DNA of 64,000 nt from Salinivirgaceae bacterium (GTDB lineage Bacteria > Bacteroidota > Bacteroidia > Bacteroidales > SZUA-534). The stretch covers positions 1-64,000 of the forward strand of contig JAFXQB010000013.1 in NCBI GenBank assembly GCA_017527435.1, in the 5' to 3' direction. The position numbers were made by a program, and so were the translations under genes. Shown here piece after piece: positions 7,180-16,150 of the stretch. Positions within the stretch are counted from its first letter, which is position 1. Each line of letters starts with the position of its first letter. The notes below the pieces were generated by a model that was not told the DNA's origin, searched no databases, and was given only the letters and a program-made list of their open reading frames with translations.

Positions 7180-8766
7180 CTATGCGGCTGCATCTGTCTT
7201 TTTCTTCTTTTTGATGCGGTTGCGTTTGTTACGCAGACTATTTTTATCGAGATTAAACATTTGACACAACTCGTGGTCTTCCTTCTGCAAAAAGTTGTCA
7301 GTCACCATAAACAATTTTTGTTGGGCATTCAGGCCGTCGTAATCAGTATCTAACGAAAGAATAAACTGTGGATTAACTGTTGCGACAAAATCGAAGAGGC
7401 AGAACAAATCGTCATCAGTCCAGTTGAGGGGCGATTCGCAGCAATTTAGTTTATCATACAAATCGTGGCCGTGCTGGAGATTGTTCTGAATTTTCGTTTT
7501 CAATTTGTCGTTTTTCTCTTTCAATGTGGCAACTTCGGCTGCCTTGCTTTTCTGCAATTTAGCAATACGGTTATCGAGCAGTGCCACAGTGTTTTTAGCT
7601 TTCTCATAATCGAGTTCCGCCTTAATCCGCCTGTTCTCTATTCGGCGGACGCGGATACGGTGCAGAAAAACAAACATCACGATAGCCGAAATGCCGCACA
7701 AGGCAAAAAGCGAAGTGCGGCTGCGGACTTTATGCTGGTAAAGGTCGATGTCGTACTTGCGGCTTAATTCATCGGCTTTGTTTTGCAAGCGTTTTTCGTA
7801 GTACCGCACCATAGCTTCCGATTTCGCTTTTTGAGTATTACTGTATTCTTCAAAATCGTGATTTTGGTAGTCATATTCAAGTTTGGCATCCAGCACGCCC
7901 ACTTTGAACTCGTCCCACGGCATTTGCATAACCTCATTCCACATCTTTTCAGCCATTTGTACCCGACCGCTTTGCATATAAATGTCCGACAACAATGTGT
8001 AAGCCTGTGGAAGCGGCTCAAGTTCGATTGATTTTTTCAGGCATTCCTCGGCTTTTTCAATATCCGAATCGGCGTATGCGCTTCCCAATCCATAATACAT
8101 ATAGGCCTGATAATAAGGCTCAAGCACATCGGCAAGTTTCTCACATTCGTGAATGCACAAGGCCGCGCTGTCCTTGTTGCCTGTGCGGTCGTAACCCACC
8201 CACAGATTAAGCAGTGCGTATGCCTCAAATTTCTTATTCTCTATTTCTTTAGCACATTCATATTCTTTTCGAGCATATTTAAGTGATTGTGGAAATTCAT
8301 CGGAATCACCATAAAAAACGGCTAATCCTGCATATATGCGCTTTTCCAGTTTTGTGTTTTTTATTTTATCTATAAGGCTTTCAGCATTTTTCAAATCATT
8401 GAGAACGGTCTCGCTATTATCGGCAAAAAACAGCAGAGCACGTATATAGTAGGCGGCGGCAAGGTGCTCTTTGTCATTGGAATGCTGATAATAATCCAGA
8501 CTTATGTTTATCAGAGAATCATTTCGCCGTATTCCCTCGCATCGGTACTGAATTTCGGCTTTCAGCAAATTATAGAAAGCCGTAAGTTGCGGCGTACTAA
8601 TGTTTTCAATATCAATTTCATTAAGCTGCTTTTCAGCTGACACATAATCATAATCGTATGATAATGCTTCGGCCCGCTCAAGTTTCTGCAATGTGTCACA
8701 ATTCTGTTTGCACGAAACCGCTGTCAGCAGCAAAGCGACAACTGAAAATTTAAAAAATCTCGCCAT
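7180..8766 (-). CDS. TPR lipoprotein/membrane regulator with C-terminal HTH-like region
   Basis: From the ATG at 8766 the protein starts with a lipoprotein-type signal (MARFFKFSVVALLLTAVSC; a longer in-frame start at 8811 adds an unlikely N-terminus). TPR-like helices fill about residues 20-330. A transmembrane helix (SLFALCGISAIVMFVFLH) follows, then a coiled coil (residues about 375-440) and a C-terminal segment ending LDKNSLRNKRNRIKKKKK that resembles a recognition helix. This layout matches the TPR-TM-coiled-coil-HTH proteins common in Bacteroidota, thought to link envelope sensing to transcription. No direct evidence of DNA binding. It faces the secreted-protein genes at 9003-15886 and may regulate them. 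Confidence 0.75.
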   Translation of the reverse strand: MARFFKFSVVALLLTAVSCKQNCDTLQKLERAEALSYDYDYVSAEKQLNEIDIENISTPQLTAFYNLLKAEIQYRCEGIRRNDSLINISLDYYQHSNDKEHLAAAYYIRALLFFADNSETVLNDLKNAESLIDKIKNTKLEKRIYAGLAVFYGDSDEFPQSLKYARKEYECAKEIENKKFEAYALLNLWVGYDRTGNKDSAALCIHECEKLADVLEPYYQAYMYYGLGSAYADSDIEKAEECLKKSIELEPLPQAYTLLSDIYMQSGRVQMAEKMWNEVMQMPWDEFKVGVLDAKLEYDYQNHDFEEYSNTQKAKSEAMVRYYEKRLQNKADELSRKYDIDLYQHKVRSRTSLFALCGISAIVMFVFLHRIRVRRIENRRIKAELDYEKAKNTVALLDNRIAKLQKSKAAEVATLKEKNDKLKTKIQNNLQHGHDLYDKLNCCESPLNWTDDDLFCLFDFVATVNPQFILSLDTDYDGLNAQQKLFMVTDNFLQKEDHELCQMFNLDKNSLRNKRNRIKKKKKTDAAA

Positions 8767-8797
8767 TTTGTTGTTTTTTTTTGATGACAAAGTAAGC

Positions 8798-8847
8798 AAA
8801 AACGATGTCAAAATATGTTGTTTTCAGGGCGGAAAAACATCGTTTTT
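8798..8847. repeat. Inverted repeat upstream of the TPR regulator
   Basis: AAAAACGATGT (8798-8808) and ACATCGTTTTT (8837-8847) are perfect inverted copies separated by 28 bp. They lie in the divergent region between the regulator (start 8766) and the secreted protein at 9003. A binding site is possible but unproven. Confidence 0.5.
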
Positions 8848-9002
8848 CCAACAAAAACGAATCAATTAGGGGGGTGAGCAAAAAATCAAATTGTTTATTA
8901 TCAGCAATATGACTATTTGCAACTGATTCGCACCATTTGCATTTGTTTTTTTTCTGTTGAAAATTTGAGCCAGTCAAACAACTCAAAATAATTCGATTTA
9001 AT

Positions 9003-9386
9003 ATGGACACGAAAAAAATTTTAGCAATTGGATTTTTGATGCTGACACAAGTTACTGTTGAAGCACAAAATGGCGGCACGGCTGTTGCAATCTGGAATCC
9101 CACACTTCCTGTAAGTAAAACTACGCAGACGCGCAAAGCACCGTTCTTACCGCAAGTCACCTCCACCTACAACGCCACAACAACCACATTGACAGTGAGA
9201 TTCCCCGCAACCAGCCAAGGCGGCAAAGTTGAAATCTACCGCAACGGCGCAAAGGTGGTAAGTGCAAGTGCCGCCGCTGGCGCAACGCTCAATTACGTGT
9301 TGAGAAACTACGGTAAAGGAAACTATACGGTTGTTGTGAGCAACGGGAAGACAGTCGTATATAGCGGAAGTTGCAATGTAAAATGA
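9003..9386 (+). CDS. Small secreted beta-sandwich protein, DUF3244-like
   Basis: 127 residues with a signal peptide (MDTKKILAIGFLMLTQVTVEAQ). The body contains a Ser/Thr-rich segment and then alternating strands (TTTTLTVRFPATSQGGKVEI, NYTVVVSNGKTVVYSG), suggesting an Ig-like or DUF3244-type fold. The function is not known. It is the first gene of a co-directional run of secreted proteins reaching 15886; no clear promoter matching TAnnTTTG is seen upstream. Confidence 0.65.
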   Translation: MDTKKILAIGFLMLTQVTVEAQNGGTAVAIWNPTLPVSKTTQTRKAPFLPQVTSTYNATTTTLTVRFPATSQGGKVEIYRNGAKVVSASAAAGATLNYVLRNYGKGNYTVVVSNGKTVVYSGSCNVK

Positions 9387-9426
9387 GAGTCTTTTTAAAC
9401 AATTATTAATAGTAAAAATCAAATTT

Positions 9427-10467
9427 ATGAAAAAGAAAGTATTTGTTTTTGTTGCTGCGGTTTGCTGCGCAATGAGTGCTAACGCACAATTAAAAGTTAA
9501 AAACAATGGCTATGTCGGCATTGGAATGGCTAATCCTCAATATATACTTGATGTTGACATAAACAAAGGCGTTAGATTTAATGAATGGACTGATTTGTTT
9601 TTGGACAAATCAGGATTGTGTGGTGCCCCTTGTCTTTATCCAGAGACTGATTGGTATATGCAATTAGGAAAAAAGGAACAACGTGTTGGAACAATCTTCG
9701 TTCAAACAATCCACGTGAACAAAACCTACACCGACTCTGATTCAACGTTCAAATGCGATTTCAAAAAGCTGAATCGTGAGCAGGACAAATTCCGTCAGAT
9801 AAAGCCCTACAAATACCATTTCACAAAAGATTTTATGGGTAAACTGCCAGAAAAGGAACGTAAAAAGTTCAATCACGAGCACTATGGTTTCAAAGCACAA
9901 GAAATTGAGAAAATCTATCCTGAACTAACATATAAAGACGACTCAACAGGCAAATATTCAATCGATTATACTGGTTTTATTCCCATTTTGGTGGAGATGG
10001 TGCAGGAACTGCAAGGTACAGTTGATGCTCAAAGCAAAAAAATCAAGGAACTTGAAAAGGAGATTGCTTCCAACGGCAGCTCATTCAAGAACCCGCACAA
10101 CGGACGCAAATATATGGCCGCCCCTTCAGCAACAGACAAAGATGAAGATTTTGATGCAGAAAATGAAACCGACGAATCGACTTTTGAAAAAGACATTACC
10201 ACCAACGCCTTCCTCTTTCAAAACACCCCCAACCCGTTCAGTACTCAAACCGAAATCAGATATTTCCTGCCCGAGAATGTCGAAAACGCCTGCATTTATG
10301 TATTTTCGCTCAACGGAAATCTTCTGCTTACAAAACCAATCACCCAATTGGGCAATGGTAGTATTATCATTAACAACAGTGAATTGAGTGCAGGAATGTA
10401 TATCTACACATTGGCTATTAATGGTGTTGAAGTGGATAGCAAACGGATGATATTAACTGAAAAATAG
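9427..10467 (+). CDS. Secreted endosialidase-chaperone-like protein with type IX sorting domain
   Basis: 346 residues. A signal peptide (cleavage after SANAQ) and a short collagen/tail-fibre-like start (YVGIGMANPQYILDVD) are followed by a peptidase S74/endosialidase intramolecular chaperone-type region (FKKLNREQDKFRQIKPYKYH; HYGFKAQEIEKIYPEL; YTGFIPILVEMVQELQ), a short coiled coil, a linker, and a C-terminal domain starting FLFQNTPNPFSTQTEIRYFL and ending GMYIYTLAINGVEVDSKRMI, the type A Por/T9SS sorting signal. The known family self-processes phage tail spikes; the role in Bacteroidota is unclear. The last 145 residues are nearly identical to those of the protein at 12619. Confidence 0.8.
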   Translation: MKKKVFVFVAAVCCAMSANAQLKVKNNGYVGIGMANPQYILDVDINKGVRFNEWTDLFLDKSGLCGAPCLYPETDWYMQLGKKEQRVGTIFVQTIHVNKTYTDSDSTFKCDFKKLNREQDKFRQIKPYKYHFTKDFMGKLPEKERKKFNHEHYGFKAQEIEKIYPELTYKDDSTGKYSIDYTGFIPILVEMVQELQGTVDAQSKKIKELEKEIASNGSSFKNPHNGRKYMAAPSATDKDEDFDAENETDESTFEKDITTNAFLFQNTPNPFSTQTEIRYFLPENVENACIYVFSLNGNLLLTKPITQLGNGSIIINNSELSAGMYIYTLAINGVEVDSKRMILTEK

Positions 10468-10475
10468 AAAAGATT

Positions 10476-10898
10476 ATGAAAAAATACGCGTTATTCATTT
10501 TTGCAGCATTGTTATCATTTTTGGCCTGCAAAAAAGACAACAATAGCAATGACCCGCAACCTTTTCCGCCGATTGTAGTTGACGACTCTACGGCTGAATT
10601 CAACGTGTTGTTTTATGGCAATTTCTGCGCTGATTGCCCCTATGCCCATTACAACCTATATGTAGATAGCGTTTATATGGGAAAACTATATGGTTGCTAT
10701 ACCGAAGGCGATTGCAAATGCGATAGCAACCCCGATGGATTACGAGCATTAATTGCCACAGGAATGCATACATACAAAGCAATTCCATATTGTGGATGGA
10801 TTGATGATGAAGACAAATACAAAGCCGATTGGTATCTGGAAGAAAAATTTGAAGTTCCTGCCGACAATTGTATTTCTGTATATGTTTCAAATTTTTAA
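10476..10898 (+). CDS. Small Cys-rich lipoprotein, unknown function
   Basis: 140 residues with a clear lipoprotein signal (MKKYALFIFAALLSFLAC, then KKDNNSND spacer). The mature part has seven cysteines, including NFCADCPYAHY and CYTEGDCKCDSN, which could form disulfides. I recognise no family. It begins 8 bp after the preceding gene and ends 4 bp before the next, so it belongs to the same transcript. Confidence 0.75.
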   Translation: MKKYALFIFAALLSFLACKKDNNSNDPQPFPPIVVDDSTAEFNVLFYGNFCADCPYAHYNLYVDSVYMGKLYGCYTEGDCKCDSNPDGLRALIATGMHTYKAIPYCGWIDDEDKYKADWYLEEKFEVPADNCISVYVSNF

Positions 10899-10902
10899 AG
10901 AT

Positions 10903-12309
10903 ATGAAAAAGATATTTTTAGCATTCTTGGTATGCTTCATAAATATTTGTTCGTACGCGCAAGTAAATGTTTTAAAAGCAGATGCGTCAATAAAGTCGTA
11001 TATGCTGTCAAAATCAGGCTACGCTGATTGCTGGATTTTCAGATACAATTCCAATACTAACATAAAATTAATGTACAATGAAGTAATCACACTTTCAAAT
11101 AATGTCTTTGTTTATGTTGTAAACCGCAATCCAGAGCAATCGTGGATAGATGGATACGAATATTATTTTGTCAATAAAAACAACGGTTCAATATCAAAAC
11201 AAGCATACAAATACAGTCCAAAGACATTTGAAAACTGGACAAGAATCTATGGAACAGACTATACAACAAGTAAAAAAACTTTCGATTTCGAAAGCAGTAC
11301 GGCAAAAGCGCAACAAAAAATAATGATGCGAGCTAACAGTAGTCAATCACATAAATATGCTGTAATTATTAGCGGTGGAGCTAATGAGGCCAACAATCAT
11401 ATAAGGTATTGGAACAATTGTTCCGCACTATATAAAGTGCTAAAACAATACTATGGGTACAAAGATGCCGATATATATGTTTTAATGTCGGATGGTAAAT
11501 CGAGTTCTAAAGACAGAAACACGTCAAGCAAGGTGCATTCACCAAAGTTGGATTCGTCACCATTGGATTTGGATGGAGATGGCGTTTGTGATATTGATTA
11601 CGCTGCGACAAAGAAAGACATAGCTAACGTATTCAACCAACTCTCAAAAAAAGTAACAACCAACGACAATCTTTTCGTGTTCACCACTGACCACGGAGTA
11701 AAAAAACCTTATTTATGCTTATGGAATGAAGAGCTTATGAATGATACGGAATTTGCAAAAGAAATCGATAAAGTAAATGCTGGTTATATGTCAATTCTAA
11801 TGATTCAATGCTACAGCGGAGGATTCATAAACAAATTGGCGAAAAAGAACAGAGTAATAATGACGGCTGCTTCTGGTAATGAACCTGCAAATAGTACTTT
11901 AGAATATGGAATGTTTTTTATGCCTTGGATTGCCGCAGTATCTGGTGTGGATATAAATGGTAAAAAAGTAAATGCTGATTTAGACGGTGATGGAAAAATA
12001 TCAATGTACGAGGCATTTGTATATGCAAAAGAAAATGATGAATGTGCCATTAGTGGTGATGAACACCCACAATATAAATCCATTTCACTTTCATTAGGAG
12101 AACACCTTACATTAAATGGTTGTGATTGTAAACCCAAATACATAGAAAATAGAACAATATCCACAAACACAACAATAACTGGGTGTGATATTGAACTAAC
12201 AAATGTTACAATAAAAAACAATTCTTCGGTAACAATTGATGCTGAAGAAACAACCGTGATAAACGGCCCATTCGAAGTGGAATTAGGTGCAACATTGGAA
12301 ATAAAATAA
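10903..12309 (+). CDS. Secreted clan CD cysteine protease, C13 (legumain)-like
   Basis: The best start is the ATG at 10903, which gives a signal peptide (MKKIFLAFLVCFINICSYAQ); the longer frame from 10753 overlaps the upstream gene. The catalytic core shows KYAVIISGGANEANN, a Ca-binding-like DLDGDGVCDID loop, the catalytic His in FTTDHG (H264) and catalytic Cys in LMIQCYSGGF (C303), the arrangement of C13/caspase-type proteases. A second DLDGDGKIS loop follows. The C-terminal about 55 residues form a strand-rich module ending INGPFEVELGATLEIK, which has a relative at the end of the subtilisin at 14534 and may be an export or anchoring signal. Substrate unknown. Confidence 0.82.
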   Translation: MKKIFLAFLVCFINICSYAQVNVLKADASIKSYMLSKSGYADCWIFRYNSNTNIKLMYNEVITLSNNVFVYVVNRNPEQSWIDGYEYYFVNKNNGSISKQAYKYSPKTFENWTRIYGTDYTTSKKTFDFESSTAKAQQKIMMRANSSQSHKYAVIISGGANEANNHIRYWNNCSALYKVLKQYYGYKDADIYVLMSDGKSSSKDRNTSSKVHSPKLDSSPLDLDGDGVCDIDYAATKKDIANVFNQLSKKVTTNDNLFVFTTDHGVKKPYLCLWNEELMNDTEFAKEIDKVNAGYMSILMIQCYSGGFINKLAKKNRVIMTAASGNEPANSTLEYGMFFMPWIAAVSGVDINGKKVNADLDGDGKISMYEAFVYAKENDECAISGDEHPQYKSISLSLGEHLTLNGCDCKPKYIENRTISTNTTITGCDIELTNVTIKNNSSVTIDAEETTVINGPFEVELGATLEIK

Positions 12310-12345
12310 TTGACAATCAGCCCGTTAAATAATAAAAACAAAAAT

Positions 12346-12612
12346 ATGAAAAACACATTAAAAATTGCATTGGCGGGCTTCGGCTACTTGCTCGTCTTCA
12401 TTCTTGGCGCCACAAGCGGCCTTATCCACCCTGCGTACTACGCCTACGTGGGCGCCGTTCTACCGTTGTTGTCGGCGTTCTTATATCTTTATGTATCAGC
12501 GCATTTGCGCGGTTTTGGCGCAGCTCTACTTGGTGTTGGTTTTTACCGCCTGTTTTCCTTGGTATCTGTACGTAAAATAGTTGAATATCATTTCTATAAC
12601 AATAAAAATTAA
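12346..12612 (+). pseudogene. Truncated membrane protein, resembling the start of an ECF-type S component
   Basis: From ATG 12346 about 60 residues are strongly hydrophobic (LAGFGYLLVFILGATSGLIH, then PAYYAYVGAVLPLLSAFLYL). They are reminiscent of MptD/Trep_Strep-type ECF transporter S subunits, which are about three times longer. After residue 65 the sequence loses this character and ends in VEYHFYNNKN, as after a frameshift or deletion. Base composition is clearly richer in G+C than the flanking AT-rich genes. I think it is a decayed fragment; a short functional membrane protein is the alternative. The family assignment is weak. Confidence 0.45.
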
Positions 12613-12618
12613 ACAAAA

Positions 12619-13611
12619 ATGAAACGTAAATTTTTATTTGCAGCAGCAATGTTCTGTTGTGCAATGAGTGCTAACGCACAATTAAAAGTATACAAAGATG
12701 GTAGTGTGATGGTTGATACTAAGGCGGGAAATTGGGCAAGAGCCTTTTACACAAAAGTATACAGTCCATATTCTTGTGCTTACCACCTTAGGTACAACAA
12801 TGAAGATGTTTTTTATGTGTGCGCTGAGGGATGGATTTGGTGCAAAAAAGGAGGCTACTTTGGCTCTGACTATAAGTTGAAAAAAAACATTCATAAAATT
12901 CATTCACCGCTTGAAACTGTAAAAAAACTAAATGGAGTACAATACGACTATACAGACACCTTAAACCATTCCGAATTTAAAAATTACAAATACTCAAAAC
13001 TAAAAGACCCACTGTCAAACAAACAACGTATTGGCCTTATTGCACAAGAAGTGGAAACGGTATTGCCTGGCGTTGTAAAAATGCTTGACGACAGTACGAA
13101 AGCCATATCATATACTGATATAATAGCTCTGCTTGTTGAAGCAGTAAAGGAGCAACAACAGCTATTTACAGCTCAAAGCGAGAAAATCAAGGAACTTGAG
13201 AAAGAAATTGCTTCCAACGGCAGCTCATTCAAGAACCCGCGCAACGGACGCAAATATATGGCCGCCCCTTCAGCAACAGACAAAGATGAAGATTTTGATG
13301 CAGAAAATGAAACCAACGAATCGACTTTTGAAGATGACATTACCACCAACGCCTTCCTCTTTCAAAACACCCCAAACCCGTTCAGTACTCAAACCGAAAT
13401 CAGATATTTCCTGCCCGAAAATGTTGAAAACGCCTGCATTTATGTATTTTCGCTCAATGGAAATCTTCTGCTTACAAAACCAATCACCCAATTGGGCAAT
13501 GGTAGTATTATCATTAGCAACAGTGAATTGAGTGCGGGAATGTATATCTACACATTGGCTATTAATGGTGTTGAAGTGGATAGCAAACGGATGATTTTGA
13601 ATAGGAAATAA
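12619..13611 (+). CDS. Secreted endosialidase-chaperone-like protein with type IX sorting domain, paralogue
   Basis: 330 residues, same architecture as the protein at 9427. It has a signal peptide (FCCAMSANAQ), a different N-terminal passenger of about 70 residues, an S74-like chaperone region (SDYKLKKNIHKIHSPLETVK; QRIGLIAQEVETVLPGVV; YTDIIALLVEAVKEQQQ), a coiled coil and the T9SS C-terminal domain. Codons from about 13172 to the stop are almost identical to 10028-10467, as is a 29-bp stretch at the end of the signal peptide, while the middle has diverged. This suggests gene conversion or cassette exchange. Confidence 0.8.
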   Translation: MKRKFLFAAAMFCCAMSANAQLKVYKDGSVMVDTKAGNWARAFYTKVYSPYSCAYHLRYNNEDVFYVCAEGWIWCKKGGYFGSDYKLKKNIHKIHSPLETVKKLNGVQYDYTDTLNHSEFKNYKYSKLKDPLSNKQRIGLIAQEVETVLPGVVKMLDDSTKAISYTDIIALLVEAVKEQQQLFTAQSEKIKELEKEIASNGSSFKNPRNGRKYMAAPSATDKDEDFDAENETNESTFEDDITTNAFLFQNTPNPFSTQTEIRYFLPENVENACIYVFSLNGNLLLTKPITQLGNGSIIISNSELSAGMYIYTLAINGVEVDSKRMILNRK

Positions 13612-13622
13612 AACTTTACAAA

Positions 13623-14537
13623 ATGAATACAAGACTACTATTAGTGCTTCTTGCGGTTTTCTCTACAGGACTGCTTCGGGCACAGAGTGAATTTGCGCCC
13701 ATTGGGGCAACGTGGTACTATTCGGTAGCCGACGAAAGCGGCAATCCGATGAGTTCGTATGAAAAATATGTTTCAATTGCCGACACTTTGATTAATGGAA
13801 AAATCTGCCGTGTAGTGGCATCAACATCCGACACATTGATTTTCTATAACGAAAATGGTAAGGTTTACAATTGGTTTCGTGGGCATTTTCTGCTGACATA
13901 CGATTTTAAAGCGCAGACAGGCGATACTGTCGCTGTGGATTTCCGTGCAAACAAACCTAACGGCTTCGCAACTGACACTTTCTATACTGTGCAATGTGTG
14001 GTAAAAGCTAATGCGTTGGCCGATAATAATTTAAAAAAACTTGAACTGGAAATGATTCCGCGCGACGATTTGAGTGGTTATCATTTCGGTAGTTACAGTT
14101 ATGTTGAGAATATTGGCTATGAAAATGAACCTATGCGCGAACTTACAAATCTTGTTTCGCCTGGCATAACCATTGGCACATGTTACTTACGATGCTATGA
14201 GGACAATTTGCTGAAATACACTTCGGATTGGTGGAAGACACAAAATAAGGATTGTGATTACAAAGATGCAGGCAGTGCTGTGATTGAAAGAAGTGGTATG
14301 GGAATAAAAATATTACCTAATCCTGTTGACAATCAACTTATAGTAACTTTCGATTATGCAGAAAATACAGTTTTGGAACTGCAAGTGGTTTCTGAACAAG
14401 GAATAATGGTGCAGAAAAATCTTATTCAACAATGCGAAACCATTATTGATGTTTCATCACTTAATAGTGGGTTGTATTATGTGTCTGTTTTCAACGAAAA
14501 AGAATGTATATCAACAACTAAAATGATTAAGTTATGA
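13623..14537 (+). CDS. Secreted protein with C-terminal type IX sorting domain
   Basis: 304 residues: signal peptide (MNTRLLLVLLAVFSTGLLRAQ), a beta-rich body of unknown fold beginning FAPIGATWYYSVADESG (an opening seen in many Bacteroidota secreted proteins), and a C-terminal domain starting IKILPNPVDNQLIVTFDY and ending SGLYYVSVFNEKECISTTKM, a type A T9SS signal. Catalytic motifs are not seen. Its stop codon overlaps the start of the subtilisin gene (ATGA), so the two are probably translationally coupled and may act together. Confidence 0.78.
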   Translation: MNTRLLLVLLAVFSTGLLRAQSEFAPIGATWYYSVADESGNPMSSYEKYVSIADTLINGKICRVVASTSDTLIFYNENGKVYNWFRGHFLLTYDFKAQTGDTVAVDFRANKPNGFATDTFYTVQCVVKANALADNNLKKLELEMIPRDDLSGYHFGSYSYVENIGYENEPMRELTNLVSPGITIGTCYLRCYEDNLLKYTSDWWKTQNKDCDYKDAGSAVIERSGMGIKILPNPVDNQLIVTFDYAENTVLELQVVSEQGIMVQKNLIQQCETIIDVSSLNSGLYYVSVFNEKECISTTKMIKL

Positions 14538-15886
14538 AGAATCTAATAATTGCTATGCTTTTAACGATATTGGGTTTTAGCTCATTTGGACAGAAATACA
14601 ATATGAATTTTAAAGTATCTGATAAGACTAAAGTTGAAAGCATAAGGAAAAAAATAAACAATTCATCTATAGAAATCAAACAATGCTATCCTAATGCAAA
14701 AACGAAAGAACTACTACAGTATTATTGTATTGTGGGACAAAACAATAAGAGTAATATAGTTAAAGTTTTGAATGAGGAAAAAATATCTGACATAAAGGAA
14801 GAAGAAGTGTGTTATGCTTTGACAACTTTTACAAACGATAAATGGCTTGTAAACGGCTGGTGCAACAATTATGCATTAGAAATGGTTGATGCCGAAAACG
14901 CATGGAAAATAAGCAAGGGTAGACCAGATATTCGTATAGGCATAGCAGATTCGGATTTTGAGATAACACATGAAGATTTAAAAAATCAAATAGTAAATGT
15001 GGAAGGACCTGTTTCCGCAAAGCATTGGCATGGAACAAGTGTGGCAGGAGTTGCTGCCGCAGAAACCAATAATGGTAAAGGAGTGGCAGGTATTGGATAC
15101 AAGTCGAAATTGGTTTGCCAAAGAATAAAACACTGGATTGAGAATGGTGGATGCAAGGCAAATCCAAGTTCAATTCAACAATCTGTTTGGAATTTGTATC
15201 AGGCAGGTGTTCCGATAATAAATGTCAGCTGGTCTGGCACAGGTTTAAATAAAGCTGCTGCAGAGGAAATAACTAAATATGGCACGACAATAGTTGTTTC
15301 TGCAGGAAACAAACCTGACGAACATAATCATTTTGAAATTGCAGAAGTTCCTGGGGTAATTGTCGTTTCAAGTGTTGACGCTAATAATATGCATGGAACG
15401 ACTAATCACGCACATAATGAGCACGTTGATTTATGCGCACCAGGTACTAATGTTTCATCCACAAAAAATGGCAATACTTATGGAGGTGTATGGGGCACTT
15501 CTTTTGCAGCGCCAATGGTTTCTGGAATAATAGCATTAATGCTTGATGTGAATCCGAATCTTAAACCTGCCCAAATTGAAAAGATATTGAAAGAAACCGC
15601 CGACCCCGTCGCTGATGCTGCAAAATTCCCCAATGGCGTGGGTGCTGGCCGCGTCAATGCGTACAAAGCCGTAAAAGCTGCAGGAACGCGGACTTATACC
15701 AACACAACTTTCGGCAACAGGAATTTGAGCGCTGGATATGGATTTAATTTGAAAAATGTAAAAATCGCCACAAATTCAAATGTAAAGCTAACGGCTCGCT
15801 GTGAAGTCAACATTGATGGCACATTTGAAGTCCCGTTAGGTAGCGAGTTTACGATTATTATGGACGAAAATGCGAGGTCAAATTAG
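14534..15886 (+). CDS. Secreted subtilisin-family (S8) serine protease
   Basis: 450 residues. Signal peptide (MKNLIIAMLLTILGFSSFGQ), a prodomain-like region to about 110, then the S8 catalytic domain with Asp139 in RIGIADSDFE, His166 in HWHGTSVAGVAA, the oxyanion region VVSAGNK and Ser323 in GTSFAAPMVSGIIALML. The triad is complete. The C-terminal about 60 residues (NLSAGYGFNLKNVKIATNS to DGTFEVPLGSEFTIIM) resemble the tail module of the C13-like protease at 10903. The frame stays open past the amber stop for 23 codons that look like a decayed second copy of that tail. Confidence 0.9.
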   Translation: MKNLIIAMLLTILGFSSFGQKYNMNFKVSDKTKVESIRKKINNSSIEIKQCYPNAKTKELLQYYCIVGQNNKSNIVKVLNEEKISDIKEEEVCYALTTFTNDKWLVNGWCNNYALEMVDAENAWKISKGRPDIRIGIADSDFEITHEDLKNQIVNVEGPVSAKHWHGTSVAGVAAAETNNGKGVAGIGYKSKLVCQRIKHWIENGGCKANPSSIQQSVWNLYQAGVPIINVSWSGTGLNKAAAEEITKYGTTIVVSAGNKPDEHNHFEIAEVPGVIVVSSVDANNMHGTTNHAHNEHVDLCAPGTNVSSTKNGNTYGGVWGTSFAAPMVSGIIALMLDVNPNLKPAQIEKILKETADPVADAAKFPNGVGAGRVNAYKAVKAAGTRTYTNTTFGNRNLSAGYGFNLKNVKIATNSNVKLTARCEVNIDGTFEVPLGSEFTIIMDENARSN

Positions 15887-15958
15887 TTGCATAAAATCAA
15901 CCTAAAAACAATAGGCGTTGCTGTAGTAAAATTAGGTACAACTTTGAAAATAATATAG
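15887..15958 (+). pseudogene. In-frame remnant of a C-terminal tail module after the S8 gene
   Basis: Reading on from the TAG at 15884-15886 in the same frame gives 23 codons ending VVKLGTTLKII and TAG. The end aligns with EVELGATLEIK, the last residues of the C13-like protease (12274-12306), at both protein and DNA level. It is probably a leftover of a tail exchange, or the original 3' end of this gene before a new stop. Confidence 0.45.
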
Positions 15959-16038
15959 AAGAGTATCCCGTCCTGCTGCCGAACCTTGCGGTTAAGGCGA
16001 GGTTTTAGATAAATGATTGAATAAATAGTTGCTTGTTT

Positions 16039-16079
16039 ATCCGCAGGTGGCCTTTTTTTGGGTTGCCTGCGGATTTTTC
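16039..16079 (+). terminator. Terminator after the secreted-protein gene run
   Basis: ATCCGCAGG (16039-16047) pairs with CCTGCGGAT (16066-16074), then TTTTT. It closes the transcript of the genes at 9003-15886. Confidence 0.75.
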
Positions 16080-16096
16080 GTACTATTATTCTCAAC

Positions 16097-16127
16097 TTTG
16101 TTTTTCCGCCCACATATACTATTTTTG
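16097..16127 (+). promoter_or_regulatory. Promoter upstream of the PD-(D/E)XK remnant and hisH cluster
   Basis: TTTG (16097-16100), a 19-bp spacer and TATTTTTG (16120-16127) match the consensus on both boxes. No terminator is evident between here and hisH at 16536, so this promoter could drive hisHAFI. Confidence 0.8.
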
Positions 16128-16150
16128 CATAACTTTAAATAGTTACAACA

